Shown here piece after piece: positions 26,915 to 36,709 of a stretch of DNA of 64,000 nucleotides (position 1 is the stretch's first letter; each line of letters starts with the position of its first letter). Made by a program: the position numbers and the translations under genes. The stretch is taken from assembly GCA_020631355.1 (NCBI GenBank), contig JAHDHL010000003.1:1-64000 (forward strand), written 5' to 3'. Origin of the DNA: Saprospiraceae bacterium (GTDB taxonomy: Bacteria; Bacteroidota; Bacteroidia; Chitinophagales; Saprospiraceae). The notes under the pieces are model-generated. The model did no database searches, had not been told where the DNA came from, and worked only from the letters and a program-made list of their open reading frames with translations.

Positions 26915-28132
26915 ATGTCCAAACTCAAGATTGGTATTATCAGGGAGGGTAAAGTACCACCGGATTCTAGAGTTCCCCTTATTCCCGAACAATGCAAATA
27001 CATTACTGAAAACTATCCGATAGAAATTTATGTAGCACCTTCATCCGGTAGATGCTACAAAGATGAGGAGTACGCTAATTTGGGTATCAAAATGCAAGAA
27101 GATCTTACTGATTGCGATGTCCTAATGGGTGTAAAGGAAGTACCTATTGACCAACTTGTTGGAAGCAAGACCTATCACTTCTTCTCTCATACCATAAAAA
27201 AGCAGAGTTACAACAGAAAGTTATTACAAGCTTGTGTCAATCAGGATATCCAACTCATCGATTATGAAGTATTGACGGACGACAAAGGCAAACGTGTCAT
27301 TGCTTTCGGCGTATTTGCAGGAATGGTTGGTGCCCATAATGGTCTCTTGACTTATGGTAGACGTACTGGAGCATTCGATTTGCCTCGAATGAAAGATTAT
27401 TTTGAATATAAGGATGCTGTTGCTGATTATCAGAAAATGGAATGGCCTGCGATGAAGATAGTTCTTACAGGTACAGGTCGTGTGGGTTCTGGTGCAGCCA
27501 AGGTATTGGATGATATGGGAATTCGTAAGGTAGCGCCGGATGATTTCCTAAACCAATCCTATAACGAAGCGGTATACACCCAATTGGATTGTAGTGGTTA
27601 TGTTACCCGAAAGGATGGTACAGCATTCAGCAAGAGGGATTTTTATGACCATCCTGAATCATACAAAATTGCCTTTGCACCATATGCTGCCGTGAGTGAC
27701 ATCATGATTAATGGCATTTATTGGGATAACAACGCTCCTGCATTCTTTTCCTTGGATGATATGAAATCCGAGGATTTCAAGATAAAGGTCATTGCAGACG
27801 TTACTTGTGATATTGCGCCTGTATCAAGTATACCATCTACGATATATGCTTCAACCATCGCTGATCCTATTTTCGGTTTTGATCCTGAAACAGGTAAGGA
27901 GTGTACTCCTCATCAGGAACATTGTGTGGATATGATGACCATTGATAATCTTCCGAATGAATTACCAAGGGATGCATCCAAGTCATTTGGAGAACAATTC
28001 ATTCAGCATGTTCTAGGCGAGTACAAGGATAAGGATAACAGTCAAATGTTATTAAGGGGAAGTGTTACAATGAACCAGAATTTGGGACCTAATTTCGAGT
28101 ATTTGAGGGATTACTTCGAGGGTAAGGAATAA
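26915..28132 (+). CDS. Saccharopine dehydrogenase (lysine-forming)/alanine dehydrogenase-like oxidoreductase
   Basis: 405 residues. The N-terminal half is AlaDH/PNT-like (IGIIREGKVPPDSRVPLIPE, then the KEVPIDQLVG region). The central NAD-binding motif is IVLTGTGRVGSGAAKVLDDM, and the C-terminal half has IKVIADVTCDIAPVSSIPST with YASTIADPIFGFDPETG. This layout matches the bacterial proteins annotated as NAD-dependent saccharopine dehydrogenase (L-lysine-forming) or alanine dehydrogenase-like. Which substrate is used here is open. It is apparently monocistronic. Confidence 0.83.
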   Translation: MSKLKIGIIREGKVPPDSRVPLIPEQCKYITENYPIEIYVAPSSGRCYKDEEYANLGIKMQEDLTDCDVLMGVKEVPIDQLVGSKTYHFFSHTIKKQSYNRKLLQACVNQDIQLIDYEVLTDDKGKRVIAFGVFAGMVGAHNGLLTYGRRTGAFDLPRMKDYFEYKDAVADYQKMEWPAMKIVLTGTGRVGSGAAKVLDDMGIRKVAPDDFLNQSYNEAVYTQLDCSGYVTRKDGTAFSKRDFYDHPESYKIAFAPYAAVSDIMINGIYWDNNAPAFFSLDDMKSEDFKIKVIADVTCDIAPVSSIPSTIYASTIADPIFGFDPETGKECTPHQEHCVDMMTIDNLPNELPRDASKSFGEQFIQHVLGEYKDKDNSQMLLRGSVTMNQNLGPNFEYLRDYFEGKE

Positions 28133-28426
28133 TAGGTTAAATAAATAATAAAAAGAGCAAGAACTACGGAAAATATATTGGATTCATCGTTCAATAGACA
28201 AGAAAGATTTGGGACTATCTCCTACAATCCATATAAATCCAGAACCTGATTTTTTCGAATGAATATAAATCTGAACGATCATCCTAACCAAATGATGGTT
28301 TTACAATAAATTACGATACAAAATCAGGTTTTGGAGCTTATAGGATATTTTTGGGATAACTTCTACACTTTAATCAGTCGTTAAGGTGTATCTTTGTCCA
28401 TTTTCAAATACTAAATTTCGTAGCAT
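28133..28426. other. Intergenic region upstream of tamB
   Basis: About 294 AT-rich bases. The only clear element is the exact -7 box TATCTTTG at 28389-28396. A weakly T-rich -33 region lies upstream. No RNA gene or ORF is seen. Confidence 0.5.
28389..28396 (+). promoter_or_regulatory. -7 promoter element of tamB (TATCTTTG)
   Basis: Exact TAnnTTTG, 30 bases before the proposed ATT start at 28427 and 138 bases before the first ATG at 28535. Its position fits the upstream start better. Confidence 0.6.
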
Positions 28427-31400
28427 ATTTCTGAGGCCAAGGACATATCATCCAAGGATAAGGACAAGAAACCAGACAGGAAGAAAAGGAAGAAGCCACT
28501 ATGGGAAAGAATTGGCCGATTCTTATTCGGCCTCATGCTTTTTTTATTCCTTATGTTCATGATATTCTGGGTGCTGATTGAAACCAAATCCGTACAGAAT
28601 TATCTCATTGGAAAAGCTACAAAATTCCTTTCCGAACAACTCAATTCTAAAGTAGAAATCAAGCATGTGGATTTCTCCTTATTCAATCATGTACTATTGG
28701 ATAGTGTTTTGGTTGAGGATAATAGGGGAGATACACTTCTTTATGTCGGCCAGCTCAGTGCCAAATTCAGATCGGGTTTCACAGGTATCATACAACAAGA
28801 CTACGATATTGAAACCATTGATTTGTACGATGGAAAATTCAACCTATATAAGGATACCATTCTCATAAATGGAAATACCTCGAACCTAACCGAGTACTTT
28901 GGGGGTAAACGGGATACTTCATTGGTTCGTAGTGATAGTCTGAAACAGAAACGGCCATTTTTTCTTGATGTCGATAATCTGGGACTCCACAACATGGATA
29001 TTTCCCAAATTGATAAGACTAAAGGACAAAATATACAAGTCAAACTGGAAGAAGGAAGAATTTCAGGTATCAGTTTCGATAAGAAAGTTAACCACCTGGA
29101 TGTAGACGAAATCATTCTAGATCGTTTCAAATTCCATTTTTTCAAAGAGGAACGGCAACTACCTCCACCTCCACCCAAACCGAGCATCGACAGGGACACA
29201 GGCTATGTATATTTTGAGGCTACCGCCAATAGCTTCAAAGTGATAGACAGTGAGTTTAAATTCATTGACTATACAAAGGAATCCGATAGACTCAAGTTCG
29301 ATAACACCATGGATTTCAATGATCTTGATGTTACGGATATCCAAATGGAAGTCGATAGTTTTTGGATGAGGGAAGATTTGTGGTTCAAGGGGGAACTCAC
29401 CAACATGCAGGCCAAGGAAAAATCCGGATTCGTACTCTCTCCATCCAAAGCCAAGGATGTCGAAGTCAGTTGTACTGCACTCCATTTGTATGACATGGAA
29501 CTGAATACACCTACCACCACATTGGGTGATTCCCTTGAGATGGAATACAAAAGGTATGGCTATCCATCATTCCTCAGTTTTGTGGATGATGTAAAGATTA
29601 ATGGATTATTCAAGGAGGGCTCCAAGATTTCCTTGAATGATATCTTCACTTTTGCACCTGAACTACAGAATAATCGATTCTTCAATTCCAATAAGGACGA
29701 AGTGCTTCAGGTACAGGGAATGGTCAGTGGTAAAATCAATAACCTCAAGACCAAGGGATTCCTAATGAAGATAGGGGACGGTCTGACCCTAAAGGGAGAT
29801 TTGAGATCCAGGAATATAGCAGTGAAAGGAGAGGAATTTTTTGATTTTGAATTGGACCGCTTATCCACCAGTGTATCCACGCTTAGGAAAATCGTTCCTG
29901 ACTTCCGACCACCCGAACAATTCGATAAACTAGGTAAACTCAGGTTTAAAGGACGTTTTACGGGTTTCTTGACAAGTTTCACGGCTGATGGTTATCTGCG
30001 TACGGACCTTGGAGATATTCGATCAGATATCAGTTTGAAAGGACAAGGTCGGAATGCCACATACAAAGGTTCCTTGGATTTGATAGAATTCGATTTGTCG
30101 CAATGGACTGAAAATCCAGATTTCGGATTGGTTAATTTTTCCGCTCAGGTCAAGAATGGTTCCGGTCTCCAACTCGATGATATCAATGCAGATTTATTGG
30201 CTGAGGTCAATTCCTTCACTTTCAAGGATTACACCTATCAATTCCTCAATATTGGTGGAAAATTCGACAAGAGGAAGTTCGATGGCCAACTCAGTATCAG
30301 CGATGACAATATTGATATGGAGTTCAATGGTTTGGTTGACTTTAATGATACGATTCCAACCTTTGATTTCTCGGCCCTGGTCAGGACACTCAAACTGAAG
30401 GAACTGAACCTAACCAAAAGGAGACTTGATATTTCCGCAGACTTGGATCTGAATTTCAAGGGACTTAAGCTTGAGGATTTGGATGGTGATGCATCTGCCA
30501 GTAATGTAAGGATGCATCTGGATACCGTATTGTTGGAATTGGATAGTCTCTACGCCTACTCTTTCCAACAAGAAGACCATAAAAAGAAAGTGGGCATCCG
30601 TTCCGAAGTGTTGACCGGTGATGTGATTGGTAAATTCGAAATTGATGAATTACCTAAGATATTAGCCTCATTCCTACAAAGGAACTATCCCAAATTTGCC
30701 AACAAATTGAATTTGAATCCCAAATTTTTGGGATTCAATGAAAGTCGATACTTTGACTTTGATTTCTTTATTAATAATTCAAAGAATTTCACCCAATTCA
30801 TATCTCCCAAACTGGACACCCTGTTCAATACATCACTACAAGGATATTTTGATTCTTCCATTGATACCCTCATGGTGAATGTGAATATTGAAAAATCCCG
30901 ATTTGGTGATTTCAGATTCACAGATATTAATCTAGGTGGTCAGTTCATTAAGAATCACGGTTATTTGGATTTGGGTATTTATAGGACACTCAAGATTTCT
31001 GATTCGCTTGATATACCAATGATTGCTTCATGGAATACCATTGACAACGATACGGTGGACTTCAAACTGGAACTCGTTGATTTCAATCAGGTATTGGATA
31101 AGTTGAATTTATCGGGCCTCTTTACTCTGGAGGGAGATGACTTTTTCAAAATCACCTTTTCCAACTCCAATATAGTATTGCTAAATCATAAATGGGAAGT
31201 CCTGGAAAACAACTTTGTTCGATTCGGAAAGGGAATCATTGAGACACAGAATTTCAAGATGACCAATCTTGACCAACCCGAACAGAAAGTAGAACTGAAC
31301 AGTATAGGAAGCAAGGGCTTGGAATTGAATATTGCCGGATTGGGAATAGATATGCTCAATCCCTTTATCAATTATGATAGATTGGATTTTGATGGCCCGG

Positions 31401-33358
31401 CTGACATTCATGTAACTTCCGAGGATGTATTCAAATTGAATGGAATCAAGGTGGATGCATCAATGGATACCTTATTCATCAATGGTGATGATTATGGTGC
31501 ATTAAAATTAACCGCCATAACACCTGATATAAAATCTGTCGTACTTGCTAAGGTGGATGTGGTCAGAGGCAAGAAGAAAATGGAAGCGGCAGGATATTAC
31601 AGACCTCCGTTCCTAGAAAAAAAGCCTAATTTCCTTGAATTGGATATAGGAATAGAAAATTATCCATTATCCCTTGGGGAGTATTTTATTGGTGATAATA
31701 TCTCAGGAACATCAGGTAATATTGGTGCGGAATTGAAACTGGTAGGTTATACCAATGACTTACAACTAACGGGGATGTCAATCATCGAAAATGCTACCAC
31801 TACAGTCGATTATCTCCAAACTTCAATATTCGTACCCAAGGATACGATTTACATCCGTCCGAACCTGATTGACCTAACGGATTTGAGATTCTATGACAAA
31901 GAAGGGAATATGGCTCGTGTGACTGGTGGAATTACGAAGAATGGTATCAAGGATTTCGGCTTAAACCTTGACTTATTCTCTGAAAAGTTCATTGCCATAG
32001 ATACCAAGCCAGAGGATAATGAAATGTTTTATGGTCGGGGAATAGGTAGGATTGATGCTAAGTTCAGAGGGGATTTCAAGAATACCCAAATGGAGGTTAA
32101 CGTTAGGGAGACCTTGGATGGTACTAAGATTTTCCTACCCATTTCGTCTTCCCGATCAGGTACTTCCGAATTGAGTTTCATCACATTCAATTCAGATACC
32201 ATAAAAAAGGAAGAAGTATTTTCTCCAGCTGAGTTGAAAGGTTTGGATCTCATTCTCAATCTGAATATTACACCCCAAGCCGAAATACAACTGGTCATTG
32301 ACCAAAATGCGGGTGATATCCTGAAAGGCCGAGGTAGGGGACTACTTGAAATAAGGGTCACGAAAGAGGGGGACTTTGAGATGTATGGCGATTACATGGT
32401 TGAGGAGGGGAGATACCTATTTACCTTATTGAATGTTGTGAACAAGCCATTCCTCATCAAAAAGGGAGGTACCATTTCTTGGGATGGTGACCCGTACAAG
32501 GCTAAGATTAACATTGAGGCCGCATACGATAAACTCAGTACGACACCCTATAATTTCATTTTGGAGTACCTCAACGAATCCGATGATAAGACAGAAGCCC
32601 AACGGACCACACCTGTTGATTTGTCCATGAAATTGGTTGGGGAATTATTCAGTCCTGATATTTCCTTCAATATTGCCTTTCCTCAATTAAGGGGTAGGAT
32701 TAAGAATTATACGGATAGTAAACTCAGAATTATTAATGAGGATAAGAATGAACTGAACAGACAGGTATTGGGACTGATTGCCTTTGGTACATTCTTCCCA
32801 TCTGATATGGCCTATTCCAATTCAGGTCTCGTGGATGGTGGTATCAATACTCTGAGTGAGCTGCTCTCCAATCAGCTTTCCATTTATCTCAGCGAATTAC
32901 TCTCTGAGGTTATTTCAGATGTGGATATCAATTTCAACTATCGCTATTACGAATTAACGGATATTGATGACATTGACCCGATCAAGACCGGTAGTGAGCT
33001 GGAAATCAGATTGAAAAAGGGTCTATTTAATAATCGTTTGGTCATCAATGCCGGCTCGAACTTCGATATTGATGGAAATAATAATGCTGATGCAGGAGCT
33101 TTCCTCGCAGGTGACCTACTCGTAGAATATCTCCTAACACCCGACGGGAAATTCAAAATGAGGTTCTATTCAGAATCAGACCTAACCATCTCAGGTAGAA
33201 GGAATCAGACAGGAGTAGGTTTTACATACCGACGCGAATTCGATGATTTCAAGGAATTATTCAAGAGAACTAGGGATAATGATTTCAAAATCATGAAAAC
33301 CTATGATGAATTCCTGAAGAATCTTAGGGATGCAGCCGAAAAGGCCTCACAGATGTAA
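28427..33358 (+). CDS. tamB: TamB-type translocation/assembly protein (AsmA-like), non-ATG start
   Basis: Very large inner-membrane-anchored periplasmic protein; TamB family members form a long beta-taco groove bridging the membranes and help lipid transport and outer-membrane assembly. One N-terminal membrane segment is followed by about 1,500 residues of beta-rich repeats. The C-terminal DUF490/TamB domain is recognisable (GRGLLEIRVTKEGDFEMYGD, RYLFTLLNVVNKPFLIKKGG). The first ATG (28535) would start inside the membrane helix. The frame stays open back to a TAG at 28421 and encodes a Lys/Arg-rich segment ending KKPLWERIGRFLFG; the only plausible initiator there is ATT at 28427 (MSEAKD..., 36 extra residues). 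The stop abuts the next convergent gene. Confidence 0.88.
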   Translation: MSEAKDISSKDKDKKPDRKKRKKPLWERIGRFLFGLMLFLFLMFMIFWVLIETKSVQNYLIGKATKFLSEQLNSKVEIKHVDFSLFNHVLLDSVLVEDNRGDTLLYVGQLSAKFRSGFTGIIQQDYDIETIDLYDGKFNLYKDTILINGNTSNLTEYFGGKRDTSLVRSDSLKQKRPFFLDVDNLGLHNMDISQIDKTKGQNIQVKLEEGRISGISFDKKVNHLDVDEIILDRFKFHFFKEERQLPPPPPKPSIDRDTGYVYFEATANSFKVIDSEFKFIDYTKESDRLKFDNTMDFNDLDVTDIQMEVDSFWMREDLWFKGELTNMQAKEKSGFVLSPSKAKDVEVSCTALHLYDMELNTPTTTLGDSLEMEYKRYGYPSFLSFVDDVKINGLFKEGSKISLNDIFTFAPELQNNRFFNSNKDEVLQVQGMVSGKINNLKTKGFLMKIGDGLTLKGDLRSRNIAVKGEEFFDFELDRLSTSVSTLRKIVPDFRPPEQFDKLGKLRFKGRFTGFLTSFTADGYLRTDLGDIRSDISLKGQGRNATYKGSLDLIEFDLSQWTENPDFGLVNFSAQVKNGSGLQLDDINADLLAEVNSFTFKDYTYQFLNIGGKFDKRKFDGQLSISDDNIDMEFNGLVDFNDTIPTFDFSALVRTLKLKELNLTKRRLDISADLDLNFKGLKLEDLDGDASASNVRMHLDTVLLELDSLYAYSFQQEDHKKKVGIRSEVLTGDVIGKFEIDELPKILASFLQRNYPKFANKLNLNPKFLGFNESRYFDFDFFINNSKNFTQFISPKLDTLFNTSLQGYFDSSIDTLMVNVNIEKSRFGDFRFTDINLGGQFIKNHGYLDLGIYRTLKISDSLDIPMIASWNTIDNDTVDFKLELVDFNQVLDKLNLSGLFTLEGDDFFKITFSNSNIVLLNHKWEVLENNFVRFGKGIIETQNFKMTNLDQPEQKVELNSIGSKGLELNIAGLGIDMLNPFINYDRLDFDGPADIHVTSEDVFKLNGIKVDASMDTLFINGDDYGALKLTAITPDIKSVVLAKVDVVRGKKKMEAAGYYRPPFLEKKPNFLELDIGIENYPLSLGEYFIGDNISGTSGNIGAELKLVGYTNDLQLTGMSIIENATTTVDYLQTSIFVPKDTIYIRPNLIDLTDLRFYDKEGNMARVTGGITKNGIKDFGLNLDLFSEKFIAIDTKPEDNEMFYGRGIGRIDAKFRGDFKNTQMEVNVRETLDGTKIFLPISSSRSGTSELSFITFNSDTIKKEEVFSPAELKGLDLILNLNITPQAEIQLVIDQNAGDILKGRGRGLLEIRVTKEGDFEMYGDYMVEEGRYLFTLLNVVNKPFLIKKGGTISWDGDPYKAKINIEAAYDKLSTTPYNFILEYLNESDDKTEAQRTTPVDLSMKLVGELFSPDISFNIAFPQLRGRIKNYTDSKLRIINEDKNELNRQVLGLIAFGTFFPSDMAYSNSGLVDGGINTLSELLSNQLSIYLSELLSEVISDVDINFNYRYYELTDIDDIDPIKTGSELEIRLKKGLFNNRLVINAGSNFDIDGNNNADAGAFLAGDLLVEYLLTPDGKFKMRFYSESDLTISGRRNQTGVGFTYRREFDDFKELFKRTRDNDFKIMKTYDEFLKNLRDAAEKASQM

Positions 33359-34873
33359 TTACCTTTTGACTGTAACCGTCATCATTTCCAATTCTCCTGA
33401 GGAATACCCCTTGTCTTTCAACAATTGATTGAAATACGGCAACCAGGTCTGCGCCTTGTCCCGATTGGTATAAACCACATCCACATAAACGATATAATAA
33501 GGACGACTTTCCTTGAAACAACCACCTCTAAGAATGCCTCCCATGGCACTCGCCTTATTAATTTGGGATAATCGGTCCTCTGCGGTCTTCCTTGATTTGT
33601 ATACTCCATCCTTTAGGATGAATCTTCTTCCATACCAATTGACATAATCCTTGCAAATCGGATCAAACTTGGGACGGGGCTTGGGTGGTTGGGTTGAAGT
33701 TACAGGTGGAGGAGGAGCCTTGAATGAATCCTTTTCCAATTCCTTATTAAGGGAATCGAGTATTTCAGCTCCCGACTGTTTGGATTGACCATCCAATGCA
33801 TCATAGAGGGAATCCTGATGATGCTTGTCATACCATCTGGCCACTTCTTCCTCATCATAGAATTTGAGTTCACCCAAATCATATTCTGCTACGGTGGTAT
33901 CATTCCCAACCACCTCACCCTCATCAATGAGATAGAAATTCCCCTCCCGTTCCAACTCAGCTTTTTTCCTTTCCATCTGGTTACGGTAGGAATTATTATT
34001 CAATACATCTTCCTTGGTTTTTCTTGATTCACTCCAAAGCATGAGGCCCATCAGGGTACTGCAAATCATCAGAATCAGTATCTGTACCGTATAATCATTC
34101 CTGAACCTACTTTCCTTTTCCCATCCGAGGGATGTGGCGATGGATTCGGTATAATTCCGAATTCTGCCCGAAAGGTCAGATGATGCTCCATCGGTTTCCT
34201 CATCCAAAGCCTTGAATTGTGCCTCTTTTCGCTTCTTACCCTCCATTGGGAATTGAGAGGGTGTGATGCTTTGCCTTATCTCCAAATCCTTGTCTACAAT
34301 CATGAGTCCGAATCCATTCAGGACACATTGTCGCTTGAGTTCTTTTAGGTACTTGTCATCCGGATGTTCGAAAACATCCACACCTACGGCTACCCATTGT
34401 TCATCCGCATCATATAATTTGAATTGCTCCAAGGCATAAATCTGCCGATAGGTCGTGATTCCCCTTAATAACAAGCGATACAAAAGCGTGAAAAAGAAAA
34501 GGGTAACAAGAATGAATAAAACCGCATGAACGATATATTCGGCTCCTACATTGAATGTTTTCCTAAAATAAAAAAAGGTACAAAGTAGGGTAGTGATGAT
34601 AAATGAGAATGTAATGGCATCCCACCACAGTAGACTATTCCTAACCTTATACTTCACCTCATGGGCCTTGGCATAGGAAGTAGCTTCGACTGTGGCTTCG
34701 AATTTATTGGTGATATCGGTCTGGAAAGTCAATAAACCATCCGCAATAATACCACTCTTGGTAATATTATCAATCCTCGCTTGGCTGTCTCCTATCCTAG
34801 GTCGATATTTGTAATGCGACTTCAGGAATCGCAATGCAGCATGTTTTATGTCATTCTCCGTAAGGAAGTCCAT
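33359..34873 (-). CDS. Membrane protein of unknown function with SPOR-like C-terminus
   Basis: 504 residues. Residues 1-80 are soluble (IADGLLTFQTD, then KFEATVEATSYA), loosely reminiscent of a PD-(D/E)XK nuclease core but with Thr where the Lys would be. Two membrane segments lie at about 86-104 and 113-135. A second soluble block, EQWVAVGVDVFEHPDDKYLK then LKRQCVLNGFGLMIVD, precedes another membrane segment at about 262-280. A Pro-rich linker (KAPPPPVTSTQPPKPRP) leads to a C-terminal region of about 80 residues with SPOR-like spacing (VYKSRKTAEDRLSQINKAS, then YYIVYVDVVYTNRDKAQTW). Function is unknown. A TATATTTG box sits 5 bases before the ATG. Confidence 0.75.
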   Translation of the reverse strand: MDFLTENDIKHAALRFLKSHYKYRPRIGDSQARIDNITKSGIIADGLLTFQTDITNKFEATVEATSYAKAHEVKYKVRNSLLWWDAITFSFIITTLLCTFFYFRKTFNVGAEYIVHAVLFILVTLFFFTLLYRLLLRGITTYRQIYALEQFKLYDADEQWVAVGVDVFEHPDDKYLKELKRQCVLNGFGLMIVDKDLEIRQSITPSQFPMEGKKRKEAQFKALDEETDGASSDLSGRIRNYTESIATSLGWEKESRFRNDYTVQILILMICSTLMGLMLWSESRKTKEDVLNNNSYRNQMERKKAELEREGNFYLIDEGEVVGNDTTVAEYDLGELKFYDEEEVARWYDKHHQDSLYDALDGQSKQSGAEILDSLNKELEKDSFKAPPPPVTSTQPPKPRPKFDPICKDYVNWYGRRFILKDGVYKSRKTAEDRLSQINKASAMGGILRGGCFKESRPYYIVYVDVVYTNRDKAQTWLPYFNQLLKDKGYSSGELEMMTVTVKR

Positions 34874-34878
34874 TACTA

Positions 34879-34886
34879 CAAATATA
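34879..34886 (-). promoter_or_regulatory. -7 promoter element (TATATTTG) 5 bases from a start codon
   Basis: Exact TAnnTTTG on the minus strand; only 5 bases separate it from the ATG (34871-34873) of the SPOR-like membrane protein gene. The divergent gene starts at 34900. Confidence 0.5.
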
Positions 34887-34899
34887 AAGGAAAGTTAAT

Positions 34900-35766
34900 T
34901 TGACTGAGCAATTAAAAGAGGAATGGATTTTCAAAGGTTTGAAATGGTCGATGTTATTGGTCTTGGGTTCACAGGCTTGGATACATTTCTCTGGTCATAC
35001 GGTCTACAGTTCCATCTTATGGGATGAGGAGGGTATAGCCTGGGTGGCATCCGATTGGGACACTTTTGTGAATCAGATATTCAATGATCGTCTATTGGAT
35101 ATTATTTCCTATTCAATAGGGTTGTACTTTATGATTGTAATGGTACAGACCCTAAGACTGAATAAGGAAAAGGAAGTTCGCAATTTTAATCAACTCTGTT
35201 TTCTTACCACATTGATCTTGGCCTTGATTGCTTTTCTGGGTGCTAGGGATAAATTTATGGAATGGGCCCAATTTTTCGAACTCAGCATTCAATTCCTTAC
35301 ACCGATTATCCTTGCAGTTTACTTATTCGGTAAAAAGAAACAGCATCTCATCCTACTTATGAAAGTGGCAATTGCTTTGACATTTGCTTGTCATGGCCTG
35401 TATGCTTTGGGTATTTTCCCTCTCCCTGTCCATTTTATGGAAATGACAATGGGCATTCTTCCCTTGGATGACACGAATGCCCGATTATTCCTTAAAATGG
35501 CAGGAATAATGGATTGGATTGTTGCCATCATGATTTTCATACCCAATAGAAACATCGTACAGTCAGCCTTGATATATATGATTCTTTGGGGGAGTATCAC
35601 AGCCTTGGCCCGAATGACATATGCATTACTGAATTATGGCTCAATAACAGACATCATACAAAGCATTCCGAACACCCTGATTCGGGTACCGCATGCCTTG
35701 ATTCCATTTGTACTTCTTTTGTTACTCGGAATACTTAACCCATTGCCAAAATCTCACCCAAACTAA
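34900..35766 (+). CDS. Polytopic membrane protein of unknown function
   Basis: 288 residues with about seven or eight hydrophobic segments (near 18-35, 65-85, 100-118, 130-147, 155-173, 200-218, 225-245 and 262-280). The start codon is TTG (MTEQLKEEWIFKGLKW). I see no transporter, enzyme or binding motif. The 3' end overlaps the end of the convergent pfkA gene by 32 bases, the largest overlap in the window. Confidence 0.7.
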   Translation: MTEQLKEEWIFKGLKWSMLLVLGSQAWIHFSGHTVYSSILWDEEGIAWVASDWDTFVNQIFNDRLLDIISYSIGLYFMIVMVQTLRLNKEKEVRNFNQLCFLTTLILALIAFLGARDKFMEWAQFFELSIQFLTPIILAVYLFGKKKQHLILLMKVAIALTFACHGLYALGIFPLPVHFMEMTMGILPLDDTNARLFLKMAGIMDWIVAIMIFIPNRNIVQSALIYMILWGSITALARMTYALLNYGSITDIIQSIPNTLIRVPHALIPFVLLLLLGILNPLPKSHPN

Positions 35767-36709
35767 GGAGCTCCTTGTTAGGTACCTTGGATTTTGTGAT
35801 ACAGTCCTTGAAATCGGTGAATTTCACTTTGTTGTTTACGATACCCGCCATGACATTCTGTTTACCCTCCAACAAACCTTCTACTGCCGCATGTCCCAGT
35901 CTACTAGCCAGTATCCTATCTGCACAAGTAGGGGAACCTCCTCTTTGCAAATGGCCAATGATAGTCACCTTGGTTTCGAATTGGGGGAATTCTTCCTGAA
36001 CCTTATTCGCAATGTGGGCCGCTCCTCCGCTCTCATCTCCTTCCGCTACCACAACAAGACTGAACAGTTTTTTCTTCTTGATGGCTTTCCTTAGGGTTAC
36101 AATCAATGAATTCGTGTCATTATCCTTTTCAGGAATCAGAATTCCACTGGCTCCGCTACCTATACCTGTATATAGACCGATATAACCAGAATGACGGCCC
36201 ATAACCTCAATGAAGAATAATCTATTATGAGAATCCGCTGTATCCCTAATCTTGTCTATGGCATCGATTGCCGTATTACAGGCCGTATCGAAACCAATCG
36301 TAAAATCAGTCCCATAAAGGTCATTATCAATGGTGCCTGGCATACCTACGAACGGAATACCATGTTCCTCATAAAAGATATTCGCACCAGTGAATGTACC
36401 GTTTCCTCCGATGGCAATAACACCATCAATATCGTGTGCGCTCAAGGATTCAGCGGCCTGTTTGCGCCCATCAGCCGTCATGAATTCCATACTTCTGGCT
36501 GTTTTGAGTATGGTACCACCCCTATGTATGATATTACTGACATTCGCTTTTTCCAAGCGTTTGATGTCACCCTCAATCATGCCCTGATACCCTCTATATA
36601 TCCCGAATACGTGCAATCCCTTACTGGATGCACTTCTGACTACGGCCCTGACCCCAGCATTCATTCCTGGAGCATCTCCACCCGATGTAAATACTGCTAT
36701 TCTTTTCAT
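35735..36709 (-). CDS. pfkA: 6-phosphofructokinase
   Basis: Phosphorylates fructose-6-phosphate to the 1,6-bisphosphate in glycolysis. 324 residues, normal for the bacterial ATP-PFK (type A). Motifs: AVFTSGGDAPGMNAGVRAVV, the catalytic PGTIDNDLYGTDFTIGFDTA (D128 is the likely base), EVMGRHSGYIGL and GHLQRGGSPTCADR. The nucleotide-site motif reads GGNGT (residues 101-105), so the usual Asp103 is Asn; the codon is AAC. Gly104 is kept, which favours ATP rather than pyrophosphate as donor. It shares an ATGA overlap with the upstream sugar-kinase gene. Confidence 0.95.
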   Translation of the reverse strand: MKRIAVFTSGGDAPGMNAGVRAVVRSASSKGLHVFGIYRGYQGMIEGDIKRLEKANVSNIIHRGGTILKTARSMEFMTADGRKQAAESLSAHDIDGVIAIGGNGTFTGANIFYEEHGIPFVGMPGTIDNDLYGTDFTIGFDTACNTAIDAIDKIRDTADSHNRLFFIEVMGRHSGYIGLYTGIGSGASGILIPEKDNDTNSLIVTLRKAIKKKKLFSLVVVAEGDESGGAAHIANKVQEEFPQFETKVTIIGHLQRGGSPTCADRILASRLGHAAVEGLLEGKQNVMAGIVNNKVKFTDFKDCITKSKVPNKELLSLGEILAMG

